NCBI RefSeq assembly: GCF_900129465.1
Contig: NZ_FSRA01000001.1
Span: 2,420,482-2,484,481 of the forward strand
Direction: 5' to 3'
Length of the DNA stretch: 64,000 nt
From: Chitinophaga niabensis
GTDB lineage: Bacteria; Bacteroidota; Bacteroidia; Chitinophagales; Chitinophagaceae
The notes under the pieces were generated by a model. The model was not told the DNA's origin. It saw only the letters and a program-made list of their open reading frames with translations, and searched no databases. Position numbers and translations under genes: made by a program. Positions within the stretch are counted from its first letter, which is position 1. Each line of letters begins with the position of its first letter. Positions 1 through 9,800 of this stretch are shown here, in pieces.

Positions 1-55
1 CGAAGGTGAACCGAACCTGAACCGAAGGAGAACCGAAGGTGAAGCCTATGTGAAG
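1..55. repeat. 11-bp tandem repeat array (five imperfect units)
   Basis: Five consecutive 11-base units: CGAAGGTGAAC, CGAACCTGAAC, CGAAGGAGAAC, CGAAGGTGAAG and the more diverged CCTATGTGAAG. The array begins at the window edge and may extend left. It lies downstream of the tricorn-like gene and its terminator, so it is intergenic. Its sequence differs from the array at 34426-34490 but the period is the same. No function is apparent. Confidence 0.85.
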
Positions 56-103
56 GGAGTGAAAATAGTATTATAACTATGGGAAGGTATACCCAAATAT
101 ATG

Positions 104-136
104 AAAAAGGGGCTGAACAATTGTTCAACCCCTTTA
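104..136 (-). terminator. Intrinsic terminator of the tricorn-like gene
   Basis: On the minus strand, AAAGGGGTTGAACAA pairs with TTGTTCAGCCCCTTT (one G-U pair) and is followed by a five-T run. It lies just past the stop codon at 145. Confidence 0.85.
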
Positions 137-144
137 TAAATAAA

Positions 145-3100
145 CTATTTTATCCTCACCGGATCAGCCGGTTTAGGTACTGGTTTATAAGGGTTGGTCT
201 TCAACTCTTCCAGCAATACCTGCACCCCTCTTTCGAGTTGCGGATCACGTCCTGCGATCACGTCAGCAGGTGTTTGCTCCACATCAATATCAGCAGTGGT
301 ACCTTCGTTTTCAATGATCCAGTTACCTTTTGTATCATAGATCCCGAAACTCGGGGAAGTAACAAAACCACCATCTATCAAAGTAGGATATCCGCTGATC
401 CCCACCAGGATGCCCATCGTACGTTTACCGATCAGTTTACCCAGTTGTTTCTGCCGGAACATCCAGGGCATCATATCTCCGCCGGAACCTGCATATTCAT
501 TGATCAGCATGGCCTTTGGACCATAGATACCATTACCCGGAGTAGTGAAGCTCCTGCCGTCCCTTACACCCCAGTAGCTGAGTACTTTCCTGTCCAGCAG
601 GTCTACCACGTAATCTGCTACGGAACCTCCGCCGTTGAAACGTTCATCGAGCAGTAAAGCATGTTTATCTGTTTGCGCAAAGTAATAACGGTTGAAGAAA
701 GTATAACCTTCCTGCCCGGTGTTGAGCATATACACATATGCGATCTGGCCATTGCTCAGTTTGTCTACCTTTTTACGGTTACCTTCTATCCAGTCCATCT
801 TACGCAATTCAGATTCTTTGCCTGCATCCACGGGCTCTACGATGATCTCCCAGGAACCGGTTTCAGAAGGTTTATCGTTCACCCTCAATACCACCTGGCG
901 GTTCACGGTATTTTCCAGCAGGCTGTAGATGCTGATATCTCCATCCAGCGGGCGGCCATTCACGGAAAGGATGTACGCTCCTTCTTTCACGTTCAGGCCG
1001 GGAACGGACAGTGGAGCTTTCAGCTCAGGATTCCAGGAAAGTGTGCTGTAGATCTTTTTAATGCGGTATTTGTTTTCGCTGATCTCAAAATCTGCGCCTA
1101 ACATACCTGTGGGCACTACAGGGCCGCCGGGCATATCCCCTGCCCCTACATAGTTATGCCCTACCACCATTTCGCTCATCATTTCATTCAACAGGTAGTT
1201 GAGGTCTGAGCGATGGCTAACATAAGGCAGTAGTGCGGCATAACGTTTTTTGTTTGCATCCCAGTCTACCCCGTGCATATTCTTTACATAGAAGAAGTCT
1301 TTTTCTATCTTATACACTTCATCAAAGATCTGCTTCCATTCTGCCACAGGATCCACCATCATGCTTACAGCGGAAACATCTACCTTTCCTTCTCCGGCAG
1401 ATGGCTTACGGTCTGTACTCACAATATGGAACCCGTTATTTACTGCCAGCAGCATCTTTTTACCGTCAGCACTAATGATGAAACCATTGCCTTTTGCAAA
1501 TGTTTCGCTCTTGCGTTCCTTCAGATCGTAGTAACGTACTTCATCACCGGAAATAAAGAACAGTTTGTCCTTTACCTTACCATTCAATGTTCTGTACTGG
1601 CCGCTGCCCAGGGGCAGTGCAATGATCCTGTTCTGAATACCATCCAGGTCTATCTGTGTAGTTTCTTCTTTAGCGGCAGCGGGCTTGGCGGCAGCTGTTT
1701 TTGCCGTATCCTTCTTTTCTTCCTTTACCGTTTCTTCATCGCTTTCCGGCGTGAAGATGGTAGGGGTATTTTTAGCCAGGAGCACCGCATACACATTGTT
1801 GGTAGAATTCCGGTCATATGTTTGCATATGCAGCCCGCTGAGACCCATACCTGCATTGGTGCTGGCCGGGAAGAAAATGTATTTACCATCTGCACTGAAT
1901 GTAGGGTTGCCCGCATCACTCATACCATCTGTAACAGGAGTTGACCTACCTGATCCAAGGCTGTAGAGGTACACCGCATCATAACCATTCGCGCTGGTTT
2001 TGAGATAGGTGATCCATTTGGAATCCGGTGACCAGGCCGGTGCAAACACATTCGCGCTGCCATTCGGGATGGAACCATTACTGTTCGTATCTATATGTAC
2101 GATCTTTTTGCTTTGCACATCTATGTAATAGAGATTGAAATGCGCATCGCTGTAGAAGATCTTTTTACTGTCAGGGCTCCAGGTGAGGCCAAAATAATAA
2201 ACGGTTTTCCCCAGTTCTATTTCAACCGGTTTATCCATTGCTTTCTGATCGCGCAGTACCAGTTTATAGTTACCGTCTGCATCCGAAACATAAGAGATCC
2301 ATTTACCATCAGGAGACCAGGCTGGTTCTCTTTCATGCGTACCAGGTGAATTGGAGATATTGCGTACATCCCCTTTTTCTTTTGGTACGGAGAAGATCTC
2401 TCCCCTGCCCTGCAGCAACAAACGCATACCGGTAGGAGAAATATTCACCTTCTCAAAGTTCGCTATCTTTTCCAGGTGCGGGCGTTTGTAAGGAAGGTCT
2501 GTACGGATGTTCACGGCTACATCGGTAACCTTGCCGGATGCAGCATCCAGCAGGTGAATGGTGGCACCTTGTTCAAAGGCGAGCGTTTTACCGTCTGTAG
2601 TGAGGGTCTTTACATCCTCATTATTATATTTTGTGATCTGCGTTACCTGTTTGGAATCTGTATCATACCGGAAGATGTTCATAGTATGGTTACGATCACT
2701 GAGGAAGTACACACTCTTTCCTACCCATACCGGGCGCACGTTATTGGAATTAGCCGCCGGGATCTCTTCTACCTGGTTAGTGGCGTGATTGAAGATCCAG
2801 ATCTTAGGCATATATCCACCACGATATCTTTTAAAAGGGCGGTAAGTAGCACCCCCTTCTGTAGGATCGGGGTTCTTAATATAAGCGGTGAACTTACCGT
2901 CAGGAGAAACGGCCCCCTGTGTTGCTTCAGGTATTTTAGCATGTACCGTAGCGAGGCCGCCTTTGGTACTCACGGTATATAACTGGGTGGTTCTGCCGGT
3001 AGGAGATTCAGCACCGGAGGCATACAGGATATGCTCATTATCTACCCAGCCTCTTACCGCATCGCGGAAAGGATGCCAGGTGATGCGGCGGGGATCTCCG

Positions 3101-3396
3101 CCATCTACTGAGATAACGTATACATCGTTATTCCCGTCGTAGTTGCCGGTGAAGGCAATCCATTTGCCATCGGGAGAAAAGTACGGGTCCTGCTTAAAGG
3201 AAGGATTCACCGTTAATCTAACAGGGTTGGATCCATTCCGGTTAGCGATCCAGATATCGCCGGCATACATGAAAGCAATGTGCTTTTCACTGACTGCGGG
3301 GTTCCTTAAGAGTTTCGTCTCTGTCTGTGCCTGGGTGGTTATAGGGCCAAGGGCGAGGAAAGCGCCGATGGACAGGCGGATTATGCTATGTATCAT
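145..3396 (-). CDS. Tricorn-like S41 family serine peptidase
   Basis: Probable exported peptidase of the tricorn family, which degrades oligopeptides. The N-terminus (MIHSIIRLSIGAFLALG...TTQAQ) is a signal peptide ending in a plausible AxA-type cleavage site. Residues about 30-550 form WD40/PD40-like propeller repeats with recurring SPDGKWI and SPDSK motifs. A low-complexity Lys/Ala/Glu linker follows, then a C1-type helical domain with SHRSDLNYLL, a PDZ-like region (SVNGRPLDGD) and the S41 catalytic core. In the core, YAGSGGD near residue 970 holds the predicted nucleophile Ser and ENEG near 1030 fits the charge-relay Glu. The length (1083 residues) is typical. I chose the start at 3396 rather than an in-frame ATG at 3453, because the longer form puts 19 residues before the signal peptide and covers a promoter-like inverted repeat. 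Archaeal tricorn is cytosolic; the signal peptide here suggests a periplasmic or exported version. Confidence 0.9.
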   Translation of the reverse strand: MIHSIIRLSIGAFLALGPITTQAQTETKLLRNPAVSEKHIAFMYAGDIWIANRNGSNPVRLTVNPSFKQDPYFSPDGKWIAFTGNYDGNNDVYVISVDGGDPRRITWHPFRDAVRGWVDNEHILYASGAESPTGRTTQLYTVSTKGGLATVHAKIPEATQGAVSPDGKFTAYIKNPDPTEGGATYRPFKRYRGGYMPKIWIFNHATNQVEEIPAANSNNVRPVWVGKSVYFLSDRNHTMNIFRYDTDSKQVTQITKYNNEDVKTLTTDGKTLAFEQGATIHLLDAASGKVTDVAVNIRTDLPYKRPHLEKIANFEKVNISPTGMRLLLQGRGEIFSVPKEKGDVRNISNSPGTHEREPAWSPDGKWISYVSDADGNYKLVLRDQKAMDKPVEIELGKTVYYFGLTWSPDSKKIFYSDAHFNLYYIDVQSKKIVHIDTNSNGSIPNGSANVFAPAWSPDSKWITYLKTSANGYDAVYLYSLGSGRSTPVTDGMSDAGNPTFSADGKYIFFPASTNAGMGLSGLHMQTYDRNSTNNVYAVLLAKNTPTIFTPESDEETVKEEKKDTAKTAAAKPAAAKEETTQIDLDGIQNRIIALPLGSGQYRTLNGKVKDKLFFISGDEVRYYDLKERKSETFAKGNGFIISADGKKMLLAVNNGFHIVSTDRKPSAGEGKVDVSAVSMMVDPVAEWKQIFDEVYKIEKDFFYVKNMHGVDWDANKKRYAALLPYVSHRSDLNYLLNEMMSEMVVGHNYVGAGDMPGGPVVPTGMLGADFEISENKYRIKKIYSTLSWNPELKAPLSVPGLNVKEGAYILSVNGRPLDGDISIYSLLENTVNRQVVLRVNDKPSETGSWEIIVEPVDAGKESELRKMDWIEGNRKKVDKLSNGQIAYVYMLNTGQEGYTFFNRYYFAQTDKHALLLDERFNGGGSVADYVVDLLDRKVLSYWGVRDGRSFTTPGNGIYGPKAMLINEYAGSGGDMMPWMFRQKQLGKLIGKRTMGILVGISGYPTLIDGGFVTSPSFGIYDTKGNWIIENEGTTADIDVEQTPADVIAGRDPQLERGVQVLLEELKTNPYKPVPKPADPVRIK

Positions 3397-3407
3397 AAGC
3401 GTTGCGG

Positions 3408-3450
3408 GTATATTTTGTTGTGCTGCAATGGGCAGTGTCGCAAAATATAC
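3408..3450 (-). promoter_or_regulatory. 10-bp perfect inverted repeat upstream of the tricorn-like gene
   Basis: GTATATTTTG at 3408-3417 and CAAAATATAC at 3441-3450 are exact reverse complements 23 bases apart. Read on the minus strand, the distal arm contains TATATTTTG, close to the Bacteroidota -7 element but with three bases instead of two between TA and TTTG. It ends 45 bases before the chosen start. It could be an operator, or a promoter arm with its mirror copy in the 5' UTR. No convincing -33 TTG was found at normal spacing. Confidence 0.45.
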
Positions 3451-3511
3451 CAAAAATCCTTAGCTACATGCACTTTGCCCGCCAATAAATTGACAGGCGG
3501 TGAAAAACAAA

Positions 3512-3546
3512 AATAAGAGGTCCCCGAAGGCCGGGGACCTCTTATT
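3512..3546 (-). terminator. Terminator hairpin after the ferritin-like gene pair
   Basis: AATAAGAGGTCCCCG and CGGGGACCTCTTATT form a 15-bp perfect stem around a five-base loop, starting five bases past the stop at 3551. The T tract is short and comes from the A/T base of the stem followed by TTTTGTTTTTC on the minus strand. Confidence 0.8.
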
Positions 3547-3550
3547 AAAC

Positions 3551-4393
3551 TTAAACAATAAACGGGTCTACAATAGCCAGTACCTGGGCACTGGTCAAAG
3601 GTTCGTCAAAGGCCTCTGTTGCTGCATTCACACTAACAGCCTGCCCATTAATATTAACGATGTTGATCGTTGCCTGCGTGGTCAGTTCCTCTCCATCATA
3701 GCTTGCCTGCACTGCTGCTCCAATGCCGCCGGTATCTTTACCGGTGATCCAGGGTTTGATGGCGGGGTTACTGAGGTTCACCCTTCTCATACTGCGGATA
3801 TGTGAAGCATGCCTTGCTTCCACAGAGTGGATGTTCAATGCAGCAGTCAATACATCATTGTTGGACATTAAATTAGCTGCCTGCCCTTTATAGGCCCTTA
3901 CACCGGTGTCTTCAAAGGTTTGCGCTACTGCCAGGAACAATCCGTAATCAGTGAACACTGTTTTGAAAGGCCCGTTGCCACTACCATTACCGGCAGAGAA
4001 ATCAAATGTAGGTTTAGCTACTGCCGTACCGCCCAATGCAACAATCGTATTTTTCAACAAAGTAACGTGTGCATTCTCATGATCACGGATAGTGGTGATA
4101 GCTCCCATGGGAGCGCCTGCCGGCACCAGGCCTGGCGCAGCTGCGCCCATCGTATAGAATTCAGCTTCCAGGTATTCCAGTGTTAATGCATAGTTCAGCA
4201 CCCCAACTATAGTAGTGGCAGATTGACCATATGCTTTTTTAAACATGCTGCCCAGTGCGAACGGAAGTGCAGCCAGCGCCAGTTTACCGCCTATATTCGC
4301 AAAACTTTTCATCACGCCTCTTCTCGAATCCAGCCGCTCATATACTTCCGGGTCTGCTTTTTCCAATTCAGTTATAATGTGATGGATATTCAT
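3551..4393 (-). CDS. Ferritin-like domain protein with Tat-type signal
   Basis: Belongs to the exported ferritin-like family of the Ferritin_2 type, a four-helix bundle related to ferritins and rubrerythrins. The helices carry metal-ligand-like residues: E in LEYLEAEFY, E/H in RDHENAHVTLL, E in AQTFEDTGVRAY, and E/H in SVEARHASHIR. The N-terminus has SRRGVMKSF followed by a hydrophobic stretch ending at AYGQ, which resembles a twin-arginine signal; Tat export would fit a cofactor loaded in the cytoplasm. About 65 C-terminal residues beyond the bundle are unassigned. The gene follows the related gene at 4409 by 15 bases and shares its terminator, so the two are probably cotranscribed and cotranslocated. 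Substrate and metal are unknown. Confidence 0.85.
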   Translation of the reverse strand: MNIHHIITELEKADPEVYERLDSRRGVMKSFANIGGKLALAALPFALGSMFKKAYGQSATTIVGVLNYALTLEYLEAEFYTMGAAAPGLVPAGAPMGAITTIRDHENAHVTLLKNTIVALGGTAVAKPTFDFSAGNGSGNGPFKTVFTDYGLFLAVAQTFEDTGVRAYKGQAANLMSNNDVLTAALNIHSVEARHASHIRSMRRVNLSNPAIKPWITGKDTGGIGAAVQASYDGEELTTQATINIVNINGQAVSVNAATEAFDEPLTSAQVLAIVDPFIV

Positions 4394-4408
4394 GATGGTG
4401 GATTTTAA

Positions 4409-5107
4409 TTATGAAGTAGGAAGATTACTGCCGTTTATTTTTGATTTGAGGAAGCCGGATGCTGCGGCCAGTACGGCTGCGGGGGTATTGGCCTTATCAA
4501 GCCCGTTTGCATCTACAACGGTGTTATCAGCAAAAGATCCATTGCTGATAAGGTCTCTGATCAAAGCTGCATGACGTGCTTCCACAGATACGATCTTACC
4601 GGCGAGTGCTAAGTAAGCAGGGTCTGTAATGAGCTTACCTGCACCATTGTAAGCAGAAACACCAAGGTCCTCAAAGGTTTTTGCGGTGGCTAACACTACA
4701 TCTCTTTTACTGAAATCGATAGCCGCGAAATTCACTTCCAGACCAGGTATTGCCTTAGCACCCAATGCATTTTTGAAGAACTCACGATGCGCTATTTCAT
4801 GGTCCCTGATATCCGTTAACAGCGATAGCTCTGTTGCAGTAATACCGGTATACTGGCTCATGATCACCTTAGTATAAAAGGCTGCTTCCAGTTGTTCCAG
4901 TGCATAGGCATAGTTGAGGATCCCTATATCCCCACTGCCAAGATTGATACCATCGTTGTTATTACTATCTTTTGAACAACCGGCAATAACCGCTGCTGTG
5001 GCTGCTGTTCCGGCAAAGATGGTAAGGAATTTTCTACGCTGCAGCCCTTTGGGGGAAAGCATAGCATTGTCATCTTGTTCCTTTGGAACAATAATTTGAT
5101 CAGCCAT
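4409..5107 (-). CDS. Ferritin-like domain lipoprotein with Tat signal
   Basis: Paralogue of the downstream gene at 3551. After about 22 charged residues comes LQRRKFLTIF, a good twin-arginine motif, then an Ala-rich hydrophobic run and the lipobox VIAGC. This predicts a Tat-exported lipoprotein anchored in the envelope. The bundle has the same conserved signature as its partner: LEQLEAAFYTKV, RDHEIAHREFF, AKTFEDLGVSAY and SVEARHAALIRDL. It is first in a two-gene operon whose upstream region (5108-5221) is free of genes. The function is unproven; iron or manganese handling or oxidative-stress defence is inference from the fold. Confidence 0.85.
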   Translation of the reverse strand: MADQIIVPKEQDDNAMLSPKGLQRRKFLTIFAGTAATAAVIAGCSKDSNNNDGINLGSGDIGILNYAYALEQLEAAFYTKVIMSQYTGITATELSLLTDIRDHEIAHREFFKNALGAKAIPGLEVNFAAIDFSKRDVVLATAKTFEDLGVSAYNGAGKLITDPAYLALAGKIVSVEARHAALIRDLISNGSFADNTVVDANGLDKANTPAAVLAAASGFLKSKINGSNLPTS

Positions 5108-5221
5108 AAGGATTCGATTTTACGGGTTTAAAAGAAGTGTATTAAAATATGGTTGCATAGTCATGTACGTGAAAGCAGATCGCTTGGTTTTCAACAACTA
5201 AAAATATTTTATGGCTGTTAT

Positions 5222-5252
5222 AAAAAAAAGAGGCCGGATAAATATCCGGCCT
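5222..5252 (-). terminator. Intrinsic terminator of the SusCD operon
   Basis: On the minus strand, GGCCGGATA pairs perfectly with TATCCGGCC around a two-base loop and is followed by a run of eight T residues. It is 24 bases past the SusD-like stop and separates this operon from the ferritin-like genes. Confidence 0.93.
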
Positions 5253-5275
5253 TCCAGGGGTTTCATAAGCATAAC

Positions 5276-6850
5276 TCAGGGTCTGCCCCACCATAGGCGG
5301 GTACCTCCATTATCAGCTCCATTCAATAAAGCGGCCGCTTTTGTAACTTCATCTTTGTTGTTCTTATATTCATCCGGGGGGAATGGTAAACGATTAATAA
5401 AACCGGGAATACTGCCTCCGCTGTAATTTACCACCACTGGAAATAATTTAGGATAACCTGTTCTCCTGAACTCGGCCCAAGCTTCTTCTCCATCAGGATA
5501 AAGGCTGATCCACTTCTGTGTAATGATACGTTCCAGCTTTGTTTCGAAATTATCTGCATCCTGCCAGCGGATCGTAATAGTACTGAGATAAGGTGCATTC
5601 GCTGCTACATTGTTCAATGCATTCACCGGATCTGTATATGCAGCAGGTTTGCTGGCTGCATCATTGAGATAATTGCCTGCATCACCAAGGTCGTATTGTG
5701 CAAAGGAAGTACGGATACCTTCTTCATACAAAGCTTTTGCATCCCCTTTCATATTCCAGCCTCTTACAGCACCTTCTGCACGGAGGAAATAAGTTTCAGA
5801 TGCAGCCAGCACACGGATAGGTGTACTCCTTTCTATGTTCAATGAAGAGAACTTCTCATAATCCGGTTTGGCTTTGATATCAATACCATTCCGGATCCCG
5901 CGGAACCCTCCGCCCGGCATACCGCTTGCACGGAAGTAAGCACTCAGCCGCGGATCGTTGTATCCTTTCAGGAAAGATTCCATGGATGCGCCCATGCGGA
6001 TGTCGTTATATTCCTGGCTGATCACATACAGGGAATTACTTACCGTAACGCCGCTGCCGGAACGCACCATGGCGCTCTTCTTATTATCTGTTATCACACC
6101 GTACTCATTGTTCACCGCTGCTTCCGCCTGTTGCTTCGCCAATGTTTCATTCACAAAGGAGATGCGCATGGCGAGGCGTAGTTTCAGCGAATTGGCAAAC
6201 CGGATCCAATCCCCATACTCCCCGCCGAAGAGGAGATCAAAGGGTTTCAGCTGCGCTTTGCCGGCGGGATTGGTTTTATCAAAAGTGGTGAGGGATTGAA
6301 TGGACTGGTCCAGTTCTGCAAAGAAAGCTTTGTAAATACTTTCCTGGCTGTCGTATGGTGTGGAAAAACCTCCGGAGCCAAATTTCGAATAAGGGATAGG
6401 GCCAAACACATCCGTTACCCTGTGCATGGAAGCTACTTTGATAATGGTAGCTACCGCATAGAGGTCAGGGCGTGTTTTCTCTCCCCTGTCCTTCACCAGT
6501 TTCCAGCCACTCATTACATTATCAAAAGCCACTTTGAAAGGCCAGTTATTCCAATCCATCATAAAGTAATTGGAATTGTTCTTTCCGCTGTTAAAGGGTG
6601 TGGGAATACCCATAAAACCGGAATAGAGATCAGCATTCAGATTTTGTTGTAACTGGTATTGCCAGTCTACCGTACTATACAGGCTTGTGAGCATACCGGG
6701 AATAAATGCGCCCACGTATTTATAATCATATTTTAATAACGAATCTGTTAGCTCGTTAGGATTTGTATTGAAGCGGTCGAAGTTCTTGGTGCAGGATACC
6801 GGCAGTATAGCTGCTATGATCAATATCCCTATGTATAATTGCTTTTTCAT
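5276..6850 (-). CDS. SusD/RagB-like outer-membrane nutrient-binding lipoprotein
   Basis: SusD-like lipoprotein that would cap the SusC-like transporter encoded just upstream and capture its substrate at the cell surface. The signal peptide ends in the lipobox LPVSC, giving a lipidated Cys near residue 20. NFDRFNTNPNELTDS directly after the lipobox and the SLYPDGEEAWAEFRRTGYPKL segment near the C-terminus are typical of the SusD-like_2 subgroup. The length of 524 residues is usual. The start is 9 bases after the SusC stop, so the two are tightly coupled. There is no glycoside hydrolase or peptidase beside the pair, so the substrate (glycan, peptide or other) cannot be deduced. Confidence 0.95.
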   Translation of the reverse strand: MKKQLYIGILIIAAILPVSCTKNFDRFNTNPNELTDSLLKYDYKYVGAFIPGMLTSLYSTVDWQYQLQQNLNADLYSGFMGIPTPFNSGKNNSNYFMMDWNNWPFKVAFDNVMSGWKLVKDRGEKTRPDLYAVATIIKVASMHRVTDVFGPIPYSKFGSGGFSTPYDSQESIYKAFFAELDQSIQSLTTFDKTNPAGKAQLKPFDLLFGGEYGDWIRFANSLKLRLAMRISFVNETLAKQQAEAAVNNEYGVITDNKKSAMVRSGSGVTVSNSLYVISQEYNDIRMGASMESFLKGYNDPRLSAYFRASGMPGGGFRGIRNGIDIKAKPDYEKFSSLNIERSTPIRVLAASETYFLRAEGAVRGWNMKGDAKALYEEGIRTSFAQYDLGDAGNYLNDAASKPAAYTDPVNALNNVAANAPYLSTITIRWQDADNFETKLERIITQKWISLYPDGEEAWAEFRRTGYPKLFPVVVNYSGGSIPGFINRLPFPPDEYKNNKDEVTKAAALLNGADNGGTRLWWGRP

Positions 6851-6859
6851 GATCTTTAA

Positions 6860-9800
6860 TTAAAAGGTGACTTTTAAGTTTAGGCCTATGTTCCTCAGAC
6901 TGGGCATACCGAAATAATCATAACCCTGGAACTGGTTAGTGGTAAATGCCGTGATCTCCGGATCGTAAGGTGCCTTTTTATAGATCAGCCAAAGATTCCT
7001 TGCTACAAGGGATAATTGTATCTTCTGTAATTTATTATTGAGTGCGGCTGCAGGAATGGTGTAACCCAGGGATAGTTCCCTCAGTCTTACATTCGTAGCG
7101 CTGTAAGTATACAATGCCAGTGCGGAAGACGTTGCGCCGGTAAGGTTCTGATAATATCCTTTTGCATCCACCTTTGTTCCGTTCACCATCACACCACCAT
7201 TATTCCTGGCTTCTTCTGTACGTTTGGATACGCCAAAATTATCCATGATCGCTTCCGTGGAAGATACTACTTCTCCACCCAGCCTTGCATCTACCAGGAA
7301 GTTCAGATTGAAGCGGCCATAAGTAAGCCCGTTGTTCCATCCCAGCAGATAACGGGGATTGGCATTACCTACCTTGATAAAATCCCCTACTTCCGGAAGC
7401 CCTTTATCATTCAGCACAATGGCACCTTTATCATCCCGTTTCACATCCTTTGCATAGATATCACCATAAGAACCACCTTTCTTTACGATCAAACGATAGC
7501 CTGCAAAATCGGATACGATAAACTCATCCTGCGTTCTGCGCTGCCCGGTGAAGGGATCTGTGTAATCCAGCATCTCCACCACCTTGTTGCGGTTGAGTGC
7601 AAAAGTGAGCGCAGGGGTCCAGTTTACATTCCCGATTCTGCCATTGTAACCAACGTTTGCTTCAATGCCCTGGTTCTGTATATTACCGGCATTGATGTAG
7701 TATGCATTATAACCAACAGATGGCGATACCTCTACCTTGAAGAACTGGTTCTTGGTATGGGTGTTATAATAAGTGGCGCTGACACTGAACTGATCATTAA
7801 AGAAACGAAGATCTATGCCCGCTTCAAAAGAGCTTGTTCTTTCCGGTTTCATTTCCTGGAAAGGTTTGGCATGAATAGCCTGTATAGCACCGCCGTTAGG
7901 GATTGGAATAGTAGGCATAGAAATGTAAAGCGGAATGGCATTGGCCACTTCGCTATAGGCTGCTCTTACCTTTGCGAAAGTGATCGCCTGCGGCAATTGC
8001 GCCATTTCACTGATGATACCTGTGAGCCCTACAGAGGGATAAAAATAAGATTTGCTTTGCGTGAAGGATAAAGCAGAAGACCATTCATTCCTTGCAGATG
8101 CTTCCAGGTACAACATCTCCCTGTACCCCAGCTGCGCAGTGGCAAACACGGCCTGTGTCTGCATCCGGTCGTTGCGGTCATAAGGTGTAAAGCGGGTGAA
8201 ATCCACATTCGCAAAAGTGAACATGTTGGCAAACTGGGATAAATATCCGTTGCTCCATCCTGTTGTATTATCCTGCACATCCTGTATGCTTGCCCCTGCG
8301 TTTACATTCAGCGCAAAGTCGTTCATCTTCCTGTTCCAGGTTAAGATCAGGTCTGCATAAGATTGCCTTCCAAAAGATTTTGAGTTATCATACTTGCCGT
8401 TCACGCCACCCAGGAATGCTACGGTAGATGCGTAGTTCTTTGCATTCCACTGATCGTTCACCCTGTCCTGCTTCACACGGCCGGTGAGGCTCAAAGATGG
8501 GCTGATCGTGTATTTTGCTGCTACGGAAGCAATCAGCCTGTCCCGTTTCAGCATATTGGTATTCCTGTTCACAACCCAGTAGGGGTTTTGCAACATCATA
8601 CCTAAATCGCCGTAAGGCCAGTTCTGCACTGCAAAGTTCCGGTTGGGATCATATTGTTCAAAGTTCTTAAAACTACCGAAGTTGTGTGAGCGGGGGAAAA
8701 GATAAACGCCTACCAATGCGTTATAGTACTGCCCCTGCACAGGTATATTATCCTGCTGCTGGCTGATATATTGTGCATTCACATCCAGGCTCAGTTTATC
8801 ATCCAGTAATGTGCTGGTATTCCTGATGCTGAAGTTATAACGGTCGAAGGTATTGTGTGGAATGATGCCTGTAGCATTCACTGCCGCAGCAGAAAAGTAG
8901 GTTTGATTGCGCTCTGTGCCGGTGGATACATTGAGGGCATGTGTATAGCTCTGCCCTGTCTGGAAGAAATCCTTTGTATCCGCATTGGCAGCTTGTTTGG
9001 CGCCCCAGCTCTGGAAAGCGGGAGCAGGATCTGCACCATAGGTCTGCTGAAATTCCGGTAACAGTAATGGCCTGCTGAAGTTGGCGTTGAGGGAATAATT
9101 GATGATGGTCTTACCTGCCTTTCCTTTTTTGGTGGTGAGCAGTATCACACCATTTGCTGCCTGGCTGCCATACAAAGCTGCTGCAGATGCACCGGTTAAA
9201 GCAGTAATGCTTTCAATATCATCCGGGTTGATGTTCGCGATACCATCGCTGCCGCCCGGTACGGAAAAGCCATCGGTGGAGGTTGTTTTTTGTGTAAAGA
9301 GATCAGGTAAAGGAATACCATCTACCACATACAGCGCATTGTTATTACCGTAAATAGATTTATTCCCTCTCATGACCACCTTGGTGGCACCACCGGGACC
9401 AGAAGAACTTGTATTCACCGTCATACCGGCTATTTTACCGGTGAGGCTGTTCACCAGGCTGGGATCTTTTACGTTGTTCACCTCACTGCCGGAAATGGTC
9501 TGTACATTATAGGTAACAGACTTGGCGGCCTTCCTGATCCCCAGAGCGGTCACTACGATCAGCTCCTTCAGGTTATTGATACTGGTTTTAAGGGAGAGCT
9601 GTACGGTAACCATCTGATCGGTTACCGTAACAGTTTCTTCCCGGGCTTCAAATCCAATGGATGTAACATTCAGCGTGTACTTGCCGGGGGGAACATTTGG
9701 CAGGGAGAATTTTCCCTGTACATCCGTGAGCGTTCCCCGCTTTAATTCTTTCAGGTAAACGGTAGCACCGATCACCGGTAATCCTTTCTCATCTGTTATT

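Noticed and set aside
1273..1944. Long plus-strand frame (223 codons) opposite the tricorn-like gene
   Set aside because: Lies wholly inside the clear tricorn-like coding sequence, with Cys/His/Phe-rich composition typical of an antisense shadow.
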